Shown: positions 24,704 to 34,085 of the stretch, piece after piece
Position numbering within the stretch: position 1 is the first letter of the stretch
How the letters are laid out: every line of letters starts with the position of its first letter
Origin: Paraburkholderia sartisoli
GTDB lineage: Bacteria > Pseudomonadota > Gammaproteobacteria > Burkholderiales > Burkholderiaceae
Direction of reading: 5' to 3'
Length of the DNA stretch: 64,000 nucleotides
Assembly: GCF_900107685.1 (NCBI RefSeq)
Contig: NZ_FNRQ01000007.1
Coordinates: 124,001 to 188,000, forward strand
Notes under the pieces: generated by a model
Database searches by the model: none
What the model was told of the DNA's origin: nothing
Seen by the model: the letters and a program-made list of their open reading frames with translations, nothing else
Program-made: the position numbers and the translations under genes

Positions 24704-27695
24704 GTTGACGTGCTCCTTCGCTGTCGTAGAACACCGAACTGGTGATGCTGGCCGCGACCTGCCTGCCGTCCGCGAGCGGAATCGTGACGGTTTCGCCGAT
24801 CCTGTCGAGTCCGCCCTTCACCACCGCCATCGCGATCGAGCGCTTCAGGATCGGGCTGTAATAGCTCGACGTGACGTGACCGAGCATCGGCGCAGTGTCG
24901 CCCTGGAAGGGACCGGCGACGATCTGCGAGCCTTCGGGGATCACGAACGACGCATCGTCCGGCAGCAGCCCGACCAGTTGCTTGCGCCCGGCCTTCGCGG
25001 TGTCGCTGCGTGTCAACGAGCGCTTGCCGAGAAAGTCTTTCGACTTCGCGACGAGTCCGCCCATGCCGAGATCGTACGGCGTCATCGAGCCATCCGTATC
25101 CTGTCCGACGATGATATAGCCCTTCTCGGCGCGCAGCACGTGCATGGTTTCGGTGCCGTACGGCGTGATGTCGAACTCCGCGCCGGCGGCCATCAGCGCT
25201 TCCCACACCGCACGTCCGACGTTGGCCGGCACGTTCACTTCATAGGCGAGTTCGCCCGAGAAGCTGATCCGCATCACGCGCGCGGCCGCGCCGGCCACCG
25301 TGCCTTCGCGATAGCTCATGAACGGGAACGCCTCGTTCGCGAAGTCGACGTCGTGGCAGACCTTCTGCAACACCTTGCGGCTGTTCGGGCCGACCACCGC
25401 GAACGTCGCCCAGTGATCCGTGACGGACGCGAGCCGCACGCGCATGTCCGGCCATTCGGTTTGCAGCCAGCGTTCGAGCCAGGTGAGCACGCGCGCCGCG
25501 CCGCCCGTGGTGGTCGTCATCATGTAGTGCTGGTCCGCGAGGCGCACCGTGACGCCGTCGTCGAAGATCATGCCGTTTTCGTCGAGCATCAGGCCATAGC
25601 GGCACTTGCCGACCTCGAGCTTGCTCCACGGATTCGTATAAACCCAGTTCAGCAGCTTCGCCGAATCGGGGCCCTGGATGTCGATCTTGCCGAGCGTCGA
25701 GGCGTCGAGAATGCCGACGCTCGTGCGCACCGCGAGCGATTCGCGCACGACCGCCGCGTGCATGTCCTCGCCCGGCTTCGGGTAGTACCACGGACGCTTC
25801 CAGTTGCCGACATCCTCGAACGCCGCGCCGTTTTCGACGTGCCATTCATGCACCGCCGTCTTGCGCACCGGATCGAGAAACTCGCCGAGTTCACGGCCGG
25901 CAAACGTGCCGAACGTGACCGGTGTGTAGTTCGGGCGGAAGGTGGTCGTGCCGGTTTCCGGAATCGTCTTGCCGAGCACCTGCGCCAGGATCGCCATGCC
26001 GTTGATGTTGCCGAGCTTGCCTTGATCGGTGCCGAAGCCCATTGCCGTGTAGCGCTTCACGTGCTCGACTGATTCGAAACCTTCGCGCGCGGCGAGGAAA
26101 ATGTCCGCCGCCGACACGTCGTTCTGGAAGTCGACGAATTGCTTCGGTCCTCGCGCGGCGAGTTCGCGGCCGCCGACCAGCCACAGCGGCTGCATCTTCG
26201 CCTCGACCGTGTCGGCGACCTGCACCGGGTCCGGGGGCGCGACGGAATACCCGATAGCGCGCGCCGCCTCGACGCCGGCGTCGACGGCGAGGCGAATGCC
26301 CTGGCCGAGCGCGAAGTCGCCCGCGCACGCGCCGACGCTGGTTTCCGCCTGCATCGCCTTGCCTGGCACGAAACAGGCCTTGTCGTCATGCCAGTGCGCC
26401 TTGCCGCCCGACTGCGCGAACAGATGCAGCACCGGGCTCCAGCCGCCGGACATCGCGAGCAGGTCGCACGGCAGATCACCCTGTTTCGCCCCGGGCTGTC
26501 CATTCGAATACGACGCCAGCTCGACCGACGCCACGCGCAGCTTGCCGTGCGCCGCCGTGACGGCCACCCCGTTCATGATCTTGATGCCATGGCGCCGCGC
26601 GAGCACCGGCAGCGTCCCTTTCGACTCCGCCGCGCGCGGATCGACCACCGTCACCTGTGCACCGGCCGCCTTGAGGTCCAGCGCGCATTGATAGCCGTCG
26701 TCGTTGCTGGTGAACACGACCGCGTTGCGACCCGGCAGCACCGCATAGCGATGCAGATACGTCGACACCGCCGAGGCCAGCATCACGCCCGGCAGATCGT
26801 TGTTGCCGAACACGATCGGCCGTTCATGCGCACCCGTGGCGAGAATCACGCGTTTCGCGCGGATCTTCCACATCAACTCGCGCGTGCCCTTGCGTTGCGA
26901 CACCGGCAGGTGCTCGGTGAGCCGCTGCGTCACCGTCACGAGGTTGTGGTCCTGATAGCCGAATGCCGTGCTGCGGCACAGGATCTTCACATCAGGCATC
27001 TGCCGCAACGCATCCTCGATCTGGTGAACCCATTGCAGCGCGGGCTTGCCGTCGATCTCCGCGCGACACGACAGCAGCGAGCCGCCGGGTTCCGGCTGAT
27101 CGTCGACCAGCGTCACGCGCGCCCCAGACCGCGCCGCCGCGTGCGCCGCCGCCAGTCCGGTCGGGCCGGCGCCGATCACGAGCACGTCGCAATGCGCGAA
27201 GCACTTGTCGTAGCGATCCGCGTCCTTTTCCTCCGGCGCCGTGCCGAGGCCGGCCGCGTCGCGGATCGCTTCCTCGTACTTCGGCCAGAACCTGCGCGGC
27301 CACATGAACGTCTTGTAGTAGAAGCCCGCCGGAATGAACCGTGCGATCTTCTGATTGACCGCCATGCGGTCTTTCTCGATGCTCGGCTTCGCGTTCACGC
27401 TGGTCGCGACGAGCCCCTGATACAGTTCGACTTCGGTCGCACGTGCATTCGGCACGGTGTAGGCGCCCGTTTCGAGTTGCACGATCGCATTCGGTTCTTC
27501 CACGCCTGCCGTGACGATGCCGCGCGGCCGGTGATATTTCCAGCTGCGCGCGACGAAATGCACGCCGTTCGCGAGCAGCGCGGAAGCCAGCGTGTCGCCC
27601 TGAAAACCCTGATATTTGCGGCCGTTGAACGTGAAGTTCAGCACGATCGCGCGGTTGATGCGCCCACCGCCGGGCAGTCGGTCTTTCTGGCTCAT
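24693..27695 (-). CDS. soxA: Sarcosine oxidase alpha subunit
   Basis: 1000-aa alpha subunit. Domains in order: a 2Fe-2S-ferredoxin-like fold without cluster (NFTFNGRKYQGFQGDTLASALLANG, about 20-100), a pyridine-nucleotide-type NAD domain (DVLVIGAGPTGLAAAHAAARSG, about 170), and a C-terminal GCV_T aminomethyltransferase-like folate domain from about 600 to 990. The last takes the methyl-derived one-carbon unit onto THF. The start overlaps the soxD stop by 4 bp (ATGA). Length is normal for the family. It oxidises sarcosine to glycine with 5,10-methylene-THF or formaldehyde. Confidence 0.95.
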   Translation of the reverse strand: MSQKDRLPGGGRINRAIVLNFTFNGRKYQGFQGDTLASALLANGVHFVARSWKYHRPRGIVTAGVEEPNAIVQLETGAYTVPNARATEVELYQGLVATSVNAKPSIEKDRMAVNQKIARFIPAGFYYKTFMWPRRFWPKYEEAIRDAAGLGTAPEEKDADRYDKCFAHCDVLVIGAGPTGLAAAHAAARSGARVTLVDDQPEPGGSLLSCRAEIDGKPALQWVHQIEDALRQMPDVKILCRSTAFGYQDHNLVTVTQRLTEHLPVSQRKGTRELMWKIRAKRVILATGAHERPIVFGNNDLPGVMLASAVSTYLHRYAVLPGRNAVVFTSNDDGYQCALDLKAAGAQVTVVDPRAAESKGTLPVLARRHGIKIMNGVAVTAAHGKLRVASVELASYSNGQPGAKQGDLPCDLLAMSGGWSPVLHLFAQSGGKAHWHDDKACFVPGKAMQAETSVGACAGDFALGQGIRLAVDAGVEAARAIGYSVAPPDPVQVADTVEAKMQPLWLVGGRELAARGPKQFVDFQNDVSAADIFLAAREGFESVEHVKRYTAMGFGTDQGKLGNINGMAILAQVLGKTIPETGTTTFRPNYTPVTFGTFAGRELGEFLDPVRKTAVHEWHVENGAAFEDVGNWKRPWYYPKPGEDMHAAVVRESLAVRTSVGILDASTLGKIDIQGPDSAKLLNWVYTNPWSKLEVGKCRYGLMLDENGMIFDDGVTVRLADQHYMMTTTTGGAARVLTWLERWLQTEWPDMRVRLASVTDHWATFAVVGPNSRKVLQKVCHDVDFANEAFPFMSYREGTVAGAAARVMRISFSGELAYEVNVPANVGRAVWEALMAAGAEFDITPYGTETMHVLRAEKGYIIVGQDTDGSMTPYDLGMGGLVAKSKDFLGKRSLTRSDTAKAGRKQLVGLLPDDASFVIPEGSQIVAGPFQGDTAPMLGHVTSSYYSPILKRSIAMAVVKGGLDRIGETVTIPLADGRQVAASITSSVFYDSEGARQHVE

Positions 27696-27991
27696 GCTGT
27701 CTTGCCCTCGTTGTCATCCATCGCGAGCAGTGGACGCTCGAACGTCTCGTAGCCCTGAATCTCGTAGCTCACCGTGTCGCGCTGCGCCTTGAACCAGCGG
27801 CGGCACCCCTGCGTGTGCAGCCATTGCTCGCGATGCACGCCGCGCGGGTTCCTGCGCATGAAGAGGTAGTCGCCCCATTCCTTGTCGGTGAGCTTTTCGG
27901 TGTCGAGCGGACGCGCGATATCCGCTTCGCCGCCGCAGGAAAATTCGGTTTCGGCGCGTGGTCCACACCACGGGCATTCGATCAGCAGCAT
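27692..27991 (-). CDS. soxD: Sarcosine oxidase delta subunit
   Basis: 99-aa zinc-binding delta subunit. It begins MLLIECPWCGPRAETEFSCGGEA and continues with RPLDTEKLTDKEWGDYLFMRRNPRG, then HTQGCRRWFKAQRDT. The cysteines C6, C9, and the later Cys and His residues are the expected zinc ligands. ATG 27991 has GGGAGAA upstream. It lies between soxB (52-bp gap) and soxA (4-bp overlap), the normal soxBDAG order. Confidence 0.95.
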   Translation of the reverse strand: MLLIECPWCGPRAETEFSCGGEADIARPLDTEKLTDKEWGDYLFMRRNPRGVHREQWLHTQGCRRWFKAQRDTVSYEIQGYETFERPLLAMDDNEGKTA

Positions 27992-28043
27992 CTATGTTCT
28001 CCCTACTCTGGTCCCATGCAACTCACGTTGCAGCGCGTGAATA

Positions 28044-29288
28044 TCAGTGAGCGACGGCGGCGGCACCGTGCTCGTCAATCAGGTGGCCGGTATAGAACCG
28101 ATCCAGCGAGAACGGCGCGTTCAGCGGATGCGGTTCATCCTTTGCGATCGTGTGCGCGTAGGCCCAGCCCGAACCCGGCGTCGCCTTGAAACCGCCCGTG
28201 CCCCAGCCGCAATTGAAATAGAGTCCCTTCACGTCGGTCTTGCCGATGATCGGGCACGCATCCGGCGAAACGTCCACGATGCCGCCCCACTGCCGGTTCA
28301 TCCGCACGCGCGAGAACACCGGGAACATCTCGACGATCGCCTCCAGCGTGCCCTCGATGATCTGAAAGCTGCCGCGCTGCCCGAAGCCCGTGTATTGATC
28401 GACGCCCGCGCCGATCACCAGATCGCCCTTGTCGGACTGGCTGATATACGCATGCACGGCATTCGACATCACCACCGTGTTGACGACCGGCTTGATCGGC
28501 TCGGACACCAACGCCTGCAGCGGATGGCTTTCGAGCGGCAACCGCACGCCGGCCATGTCGGCGAGCGTCGACGTGTTGCCCGCCGCGACGATCGCGACCT
28601 TCTTCGCCTTGATGAAACCCTTGACGGTGTCGACGCCGGTCACCTGGCTGCCGTCGCGGCGAATGCCTGTGACCTGGCAGTTCTGCACGATATCGACGCC
28701 GGCCTGGTCCGCGCCGCGCGCGAAACCCCATGCCACCGCATCGTGCCGCGCCACGCCGCCGCGCCGCTGGATCGACGCGCCGAGCACCGGATAGCGGCTG
28801 TTCAGGTTGATGGTCGGCTCGATTTCCTTGATCTGCGCGGGCGTGAGAAATTCGGCGTCGACGCCGTTCAGCCGGTTCGCATTCACGCGCCGTTCGGTGT
28901 CGCGCACGTCCTGCAACGTGTGCGCGAGATTCATCACGCCGCGCTGGCTGAACATCACGTTGTAGTTGAGGTCCTGCGAAAGACCTTCCCACAGCTTCAT
29001 CGCCTTCTCGTACAGCGCGGCCGATTCGTCCCACAGATAGTTCGAGCGCACGATGGTCGTATTGCGCGCCGTGTTGCCGCCGCCGATCCAGCCTTTCTCC
29101 AGCACGGCGATATTGCGCACGCCGTGCTCTTTCGCGAGGTAATACGCGGTGGCGAGGCCATGGCCGCCGCCGCCGACGATCACGACATCGTATTCACGCT
29201 TCGGCTCGGGGCTCTTCCACTGTCGCTCCCAGTTCTCGTGATACGACATCCCGTTGCGCAACAGGCTGAATATCGAATAGCGGCTCAT
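28044..29288 (-). CDS. soxB: Sarcosine oxidase beta subunit
   Basis: 414-aa FAD/FMN-binding catalytic beta subunit. The dinucleotide motif DVVIVGGGGHGLATAYYLAKEHG lies at about residues 35-57, followed by LEKGWIGGGNTARNTTIVRSNYL, which is highly conserved in SoxB. RGGVARHDAVAWGFARGAD and the C-terminal GGIVDVSPDACPIIG and GWGTGGFKATPGSG segments are also present. ATG 29288 has AAGGAA upstream. It heads soxBDAG and lies 38 bp after sdaA on the same strand. Confidence 0.95.
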   Translation of the reverse strand: MSRYSIFSLLRNGMSYHENWERQWKSPEPKREYDVVIVGGGGHGLATAYYLAKEHGVRNIAVLEKGWIGGGNTARNTTIVRSNYLWDESAALYEKAMKLWEGLSQDLNYNVMFSQRGVMNLAHTLQDVRDTERRVNANRLNGVDAEFLTPAQIKEIEPTINLNSRYPVLGASIQRRGGVARHDAVAWGFARGADQAGVDIVQNCQVTGIRRDGSQVTGVDTVKGFIKAKKVAIVAAGNTSTLADMAGVRLPLESHPLQALVSEPIKPVVNTVVMSNAVHAYISQSDKGDLVIGAGVDQYTGFGQRGSFQIIEGTLEAIVEMFPVFSRVRMNRQWGGIVDVSPDACPIIGKTDVKGLYFNCGWGTGGFKATPGSGWAYAHTIAKDEPHPLNAPFSLDRFYTGHLIDEHGAAAVAH

Positions 29289-29326
29289 CGTCGTTCCTTG
29301 TTGGTACTGTTTGCTTCTTCAGTCGT

Positions 29327-30721
29327 TCAGCACTCGATGACGTTCACGGCCAATCCGCCGCGCGACGTCTCCTTGTATTTCGTCTTCATGTCCGCGCCCG
29401 TTTCACGCATCGTCTTGATCACGTTGTCGAGCGACACGTAGTGCTGGCCATCGCCCTTCATCGCCATGCGCGCGGCGTTCAGCGCCTTGATCGCGCCCAT
29501 CGCGTTGCGCTCGATGCAGGGAATCTGCACGAGCCCGCCAACCGGGTCGCAGGTCATGCCGAGGTTGTGCTCCATGCCGATTTCAGCGGCGTTCTCCACC
29601 TGCGTCGGCGTGCCGCCCATCACGGCGGCGAGCGCCGCGGCGGCCATCGAACATGCGACACCCACTTCGCCCTGGCAGCCCACTTCGGCGCCCGAGATCG
29701 ACGCGGTTTCCTTGTAGATGATGCCGATCGCGGCGGCGGTCAGCAGGAAGGTGACGATGCCGGCGTCGTTCGACGCGTGCATGAACTTCACGTAGTAGTG
29801 CAGCACGGCGGGAATCACGCCGGCCGCGCCGTTCGTGGGCGCCGTGACGACGCGCCCGCCCGCGGCGTTCTCTTCGTTGGCGGCCATCGCGTAGAGGTTG
29901 ACCCAGTCGAGCATCGACAGTGGATCGCGCAACGACTCTTCCGAGCGCGAGCGCAATTGCTCGTACAGATCGGCGGCGCGGCGCTTGACGTGCATCGGGC
30001 CGGGCAGTTCGCCGCGCACCTTGCAGCCGCGTTCGACGCAGGCGGACATCGTGCGCCAGATCGCCAGCAGCCCATCGCGCACCTCCTGTTCGGTGCGCGA
30101 CGCGCATTCGTTGGCGAGCGTCACCTGCGCGATCGACAGGCCGGTTTCGCGGCACACGCGCATCAGATCGTCGCCGGTGCGAAACGGGTGAGGTACGCCG
30201 GCGCCGGTGCGCACGCCATTCACGCGATCGCCTTCGCGATTGACGACGAAGCCGCCGCCGATCGAGTAATACTCCTTCTCCACCAGCAGCTGGCCGTTTT
30301 CGTCGAAAGCCTGAAAGCGCATGCCGTTCGGATGCACGATGTCCGAGCCCGGCGCGCCCGGCATCAGCTTGCGGAAGAAACCAAGGTGTTCGCGCTCGTC
30401 GAACCGGACCGGATGCCTGCCGAGCAGCACGAGCTGTTTCGTTTCGCGGATTTCCCGCAGGCGCGGCTGGATGACGTCCGGATCGACCAGGTCGGGCAGA
30501 TTGCCTTCGAGGCCGAGCAGCACCGCCTTGTCCGTGCCGTGCCCCTTGCCGGTCGCGCCGAGCGAGCCGTACAGTTCGACCTTCACGCGGCGCACGAAGC
30601 CGAGCAGGTTGGCGTCTTCGATATGCGAGGCGAAGCGGCAAGCGGCGATCATCGGCCCGACGGTGTGCGAGCTCGAAGGACCGATACCGATCTTGAACAG
30701 ATCGAAGACGCTAACGTTCAT
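29327..30721 (-). CDS. sdaA: L-serine ammonia-lyase, iron-sulfur type
   Basis: 464-aa single-chain 4Fe-4S L-serine dehydratase converting serine to pyruvate and ammonia. It starts MNVSVFDLFKIGIGPSSSHTVGPM, the conserved N-terminal motif. It carries the cluster-region cysteines in EVGCQGEVGVACSMAAAALAA and GMTCDPVGGLVQIPCIERNAMGAIKA. It completes the route glycine betaine to pyruvate: sarcosine to glycine, glycine to serine by GlyA, serine to pyruvate. The Pseudomonas GbdR regulon includes an equivalent sdaB beside cbcXWV. It is placed directly upstream of soxB. Confidence 0.95.
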   Translation of the reverse strand: MNVSVFDLFKIGIGPSSSHTVGPMIAACRFASHIEDANLLGFVRRVKVELYGSLGATGKGHGTDKAVLLGLEGNLPDLVDPDVIQPRLREIRETKQLVLLGRHPVRFDEREHLGFFRKLMPGAPGSDIVHPNGMRFQAFDENGQLLVEKEYYSIGGGFVVNREGDRVNGVRTGAGVPHPFRTGDDLMRVCRETGLSIAQVTLANECASRTEQEVRDGLLAIWRTMSACVERGCKVRGELPGPMHVKRRAADLYEQLRSRSEESLRDPLSMLDWVNLYAMAANEENAAGGRVVTAPTNGAAGVIPAVLHYYVKFMHASNDAGIVTFLLTAAAIGIIYKETASISGAEVGCQGEVGVACSMAAAALAAVMGGTPTQVENAAEIGMEHNLGMTCDPVGGLVQIPCIERNAMGAIKALNAARMAMKGDGQHYVSLDNVIKTMRETGADMKTKYKETSRGGLAVNVIEC

Positions 30722-31058
30722 GACGTGCCTTGTGCATTGCGATGCCGGAGTGGCGGGCGCTGCCCGGTGTGACCTTTACCTGCCTCCATTGCACCAAACG
30801 TCAATCCGGACCGATAGAATAAAAACGGCATCACGGTGGGATGGTGGCGTCAAACCGTACGCCCGCAAAGCGCGGCGGCGGATTAACGAAGATTCCTGAC
30901 GCATTGGCGACAGGCGCGTGGAACGCGACTGGCGATGCTGGGGCACGATTGCCGTGGCGCATCGCGCGGTATACCCGCACAGCCGGATTGCACGCCTAGA
31001 TTCCACGCCGGCCACGAGTGCTATGCTTGATTCACCCCTTTCCTTGCGGGCTGTGTGC
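30722..31058. other. Divergent promoter region between sdaA and an AraC-type regulator
   Basis: About 337 bp without a supported gene. It should hold the promoter of the sdaA-soxBDAG-fdhA chain on the minus strand and of the regulator on the plus strand. A TTGACG word lies on the minus strand at 30804-30799, but I see no good matching -10, which would fit an activator-dependent promoter. No strong palindrome was found. Confidence 0.4.
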
Positions 31059-32141
31059 ATGAATTCCGCTGAACCGCGTCCCCTTCGATCCATCGACGCC
31101 ACCCCGAAGCAACGCATCCGCTTCGGCATCATCCTGCTGCCCAACTTCACGCTGACAGCGTTCTCGGGTTTCGTCGACCTGTTGCGCCTGTCGGCGGACG
31201 AAGGCGATTTCAGCAAGCCCGTGCGCTGTTCGTGGAGCGTGATAGGGGAAACCCTTGCGCCGGTGCGCGCGAGTTGCGGCATCCAGATCACGCCGTGGGA
31301 AACCTTCGACCACGCCGAGCCGTTCGACTATGTCGTCGTGGTCGGCGGCCTGCTGCACTCGGGGCCTGCGGCCAGCGACGCGACGCTCGCGTTCATCCGC
31401 CGCGCCGCCGCCACCGAAGCGACGCTGGTCGGCATGTGTACGGGCGTGTTTTCACTGATGCGCGCGGGCGTGCTGGACGGTTACCGCATCTGCGTGAGCT
31501 GGTTTCATTACTGGGATTTCATTGAGCGCTTTCCGTCGGTAAATGAAGAAGCGCTCGTCGCGGACCGGCTGTTCGTGATCGATCGCCGGCGCATCACGTG
31601 TTCCGGCGGACGCGCGTCGATCGACGTCGCCGCCGCGATCCTGCTGCGTCACTTCGAAACCGCCACGGTGCAAAAGGCGCTGCGCATCCTGCTGGTCGAC
31701 GACATGCAGAAGGGCAACGCGCCGCAGCCGCATCCGCCGGGTCTCGCGCCCGCCGCGCATCCGAAGGTGAAGCGGGCGATCCTGCTGATGGAACAGCACG
31801 TGGGCCGTGCGCTGTCGCTCGACGAGCTGGCGGGCAAGCTGGATCTCTCCGCGCGTCAGCTCGAGCGGCTCTTCAAGGCGCAAACCGGCAAGGCACCGCA
31901 GGCTTACGCGAAGCAGGTGCGTTTGCGAACGGCCGCCTGGCTGCTGACAAGCTCGGATAAAACGGTGGCGGATATCGCGTCGAGTTGCGGCTTTTCCGAC
32001 GCTTCGCATCTGGGCCGCGAATTCCGCAAGCAGTTCGGCCTGCCGCCGGTGATGTACCGCGAGCAACGCGGCACGGCGGCCGAAGCGGACGACGGCGCCG
32101 GGTATGACGAAACCTTTCCGGGCCGGGCGCAGGCGATCTGA
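31059..32141 (+). CDS. GlxA-type AraC-family transcriptional regulator
   Basis: About 360-aa regulator with an N-terminal DJ-1/PfpI-like domain (FGIILLPNFTLTAFSGFVDLLRLSADEGD, YVVVVGGLLHSG, MCTGVFSLMRAGVLDGYR) and a C-terminal AraC HTH pair (LDELAGKLDLSARQLERLFKAQTGKAPQAYAK, then VADIASSCGFSDASHLGREFRKQFG). The start is uncertain: ATG 31059 is chosen; ATG 31023 is an alternative, and neither has a strong ribosome site. It belongs to the GbdR/CdhR/ArgR-like group but is more distant from GbdR than the regulator at 32177. Its placement between sdaA and the transporter genes suggests a role in amine catabolism; ligand unknown. Confidence 0.82.
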   Translation: MNSAEPRPLRSIDATPKQRIRFGIILLPNFTLTAFSGFVDLLRLSADEGDFSKPVRCSWSVIGETLAPVRASCGIQITPWETFDHAEPFDYVVVVGGLLHSGPAASDATLAFIRRAAATEATLVGMCTGVFSLMRAGVLDGYRICVSWFHYWDFIERFPSVNEEALVADRLFVIDRRRITCSGGRASIDVAAAILLRHFETATVQKALRILLVDDMQKGNAPQPHPPGLAPAAHPKVKRAILLMEQHVGRALSLDELAGKLDLSARQLERLFKAQTGKAPQAYAKQVRLRTAAWLLTSSDKTVADIASSCGFSDASHLGREFRKQFGLPPVMYREQRGTAAEADDGAGYDETFPGRAQAI

Positions 32142-32176
32142 AGCTGGCTTTCACATGGCTCGCGGTGCGCGTTTTT

Positions 32177-33175
32177 CTACGCCAGCAAGCGCCGCTCGAC
32201 GCTCGGCGCGTGGCCGAACTGCGCGCGATAAGCCTTGCTGAAATGACACGGCGAATGAAAACCGCACACCGTCGTCACGCGCGCAATCGACGCGTCGGTA
32301 TTGCGCAGCAGTTCGCGCGCGAGACGCAAACGCAGCGTCAGGTAGTAGTGCGTCGGCGACACGTTGAGGAACATCTTGAACATGCGCTGCAAATGCCGCT
32401 GCGACAGATTGACGAGCCGGGCGAGTTCATCGGGCGACAACGGCTCCTCGATGTTCGCTTCCATCAGCCGCACCACCTCGACCAGCTCCCCGCGCGTGAA
32501 GCCGACCCGCGCATCGACGGGAATGTGCTGATAATCGGTCGAGCCGCGAATCCGCTCGACGATGAACTGCTCCGACACCTGCGCCGCGAGCGCGCGGCCG
32601 AGGCGCATGCCGACCAGCGTGAGCATCAGGTCGAGCGGCGCGGTGCCGCCGGTGCAGGTCAACCGGTCGCGGTCGATCACGAAGAGTTCGTCGGCGAAAC
32701 GCACGTGCGGGTAGCGCTTGTGCAGCGGCGACATGTCTTCCCAGTGCACCGTACAGCGATAACCGTCGAGCAGATTCGCGGCGAGCAGCGCGTACGGCCC
32801 GGTGCAGATCCCGCCGAGCGGAACGCCTCTGGCCGCGACATCCTGCAGCAGCGCGATCACCGTGGCGTCGACGTAATCGCTCACGTGCCAGCCCGCGCAG
32901 ACGATCAGCACGTCCGGCATGCCGGCTTCGGCGAGCGTCGTGGTGGGCTTCACGGCAATGCCGTTGCTGGCGCGCGCCGGTTCGCCATCCGGCGTGATCA
33001 CCGACCACGTGTAGTGCTGCGCGCGGCTCACATAATTCGCCATGCGAAGCACTTCGACCGCGCTCGTGAACGCGATCATCGAAAAATTCGGCAGCGTCAG
33101 GAAGCCGAAGTGCGCGAGCCCTGAGAGCGGCGATTCAGCCGGTGTTTCGACAGGGGGAAACGCGTCGCGCTTCAT
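32177..33175 (-). CDS. GbdR-like AraC-family regulator co-transcribed with the choline ABC core
   Basis: 332-aa GlxA-type regulator. It aligns by eye along its whole length with GbdR at 21223-22218: both share PNF-MIAF, EVLRMANY, ASNG, VHWE-MS, ELFVIDRDRLTCTGG/RVTCTGG and QRMF/QRLF before THYYLTLRLR. The ligand domain covers about 20-200 and the double HTH about 225-325. It starts 7 bp after the permease stop, so it is the last gene of the ATPase-permease-regulator operon. That linkage suggests it senses a transported quaternary amine, perhaps choline or carnitine. A carnitine regulator (CdhR-like) is possible, although no carnitine dehydrogenase is present here. Confidence 0.88.
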   Translation of the reverse strand: MKRDAFPPVETPAESPLSGLAHFGFLTLPNFSMIAFTSAVEVLRMANYVSRAQHYTWSVITPDGEPARASNGIAVKPTTTLAEAGMPDVLIVCAGWHVSDYVDATVIALLQDVAARGVPLGGICTGPYALLAANLLDGYRCTVHWEDMSPLHKRYPHVRFADELFVIDRDRLTCTGGTAPLDLMLTLVGMRLGRALAAQVSEQFIVERIRGSTDYQHIPVDARVGFTRGELVEVVRLMEANIEEPLSPDELARLVNLSQRHLQRMFKMFLNVSPTHYYLTLRLRLARELLRNTDASIARVTTVCGFHSPCHFSKAYRAQFGHAPSVERRLLA

Positions 33176-33182
33176 GGGCGAC

Positions 33183-34085
33183 TCAGCCGTGCTGCGCCGC
33201 CGGCGCGCGGCGCACCTTCATCACGCTGCGCAGGCCCGACAGCAGCGGCGCACGCGCCATGCCCGGCGAGCGGCCGAAGCTCTCCGTGATGCGGTCCAGA
33301 ATGATCGCGAGCATCACCACCGAGAGGCCGCTTTCGAAACCGAGCCCGATGTCGAGCCGCTGGATGCTCGCCAGCACGTCGTTGCCGAGACCGCCCGCAC
33401 CGACCATCGAAGCGATGATCACCATCGAGAGCGCCATCATGATCGTCTGGTTCACGCCGGTCATGATCGACGGCAGCGCGTTCGGAAACTGCACCTTGTA
33501 GAGCAACTGAAACGGCGTGCAACCGAACGCCTGCCCTGCTTCGACGATTTCGCGGTTCACGTGCTTGATGCCGAGCGCCGTGAGGCGCACCGCGGGCGGC
33601 ATCGCGAAGATCACCGTCGAGAGAATCCCCGGCACGCGGCCAAGGCCGAACAGCATCGCCGCCGGAATCAGGTAGACGAACGCGGGCATCGTCTGCATCA
33701 GGTCGAGCGCCGGGCGCACCACCATCTCGACGTAGCGGCTCTTCGCGGTCCAGATGCCGAGCGGCACGCCGAGCAGCAGGCTGATCAGGGTCGACGACAA
33801 CGTGAGCCCGAGCGTGATCACCGTCTGATCCCAGAAGCCGGTTCCGTAGATCAGCAGCAGCGCGAGCAGCGTGAACAGCGCGAACCGCCAGCCCACCCGC
33901 CACAAGCCGATGCCGACGAAAAACGCCATCAGCGCCCACATCGGCACCGCCTGCAAGCTGTGCTCGATCAGGGCGGCAAAACTCTCGATGACCTTGCCGA
34001 TGGAATCGAAGGTTTTCGCGTCGTGATCGAGCAGGTAACGAACACCGTGATCGACCCAGGTGCCAAGCGGAATGATTTCAGACAT
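33183..34085 (-). CDS. choW: Choline/betaine ABC transporter permease (ProW/ChoW type)
   Basis: 300-aa inner-membrane permease with about seven hydrophobic segments. The BPD_transp_1 core includes LGVPLGIWTAKSRYVEMVVRPALDLMQTMPAFVYLIPAAMLFGLG and the EAA-type coupling loop EIVEAGQAFGCTPFQLLYKVQFPNALPSIMTGVNQTIMMALSMVII. ATG 34085 overlaps the ATPase stop by 8 bp. It forms the transmembrane part of a quaternary-amine importer. No binding protein is fused or adjacent, in contrast to classic choXWV. Confidence 0.92.
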   Translation of the reverse strand: MSEIIPLGTWVDHGVRYLLDHDAKTFDSIGKVIESFAALIEHSLQAVPMWALMAFFVGIGLWRVGWRFALFTLLALLLIYGTGFWDQTVITLGLTLSSTLISLLLGVPLGIWTAKSRYVEMVVRPALDLMQTMPAFVYLIPAAMLFGLGRVPGILSTVIFAMPPAVRLTALGIKHVNREIVEAGQAFGCTPFQLLYKVQFPNALPSIMTGVNQTIMMALSMVIIASMVGAGGLGNDVLASIQRLDIGLGFESGLSVVMLAIILDRITESFGRSPGMARAPLLSGLRSVMKVRRAPAAQHG

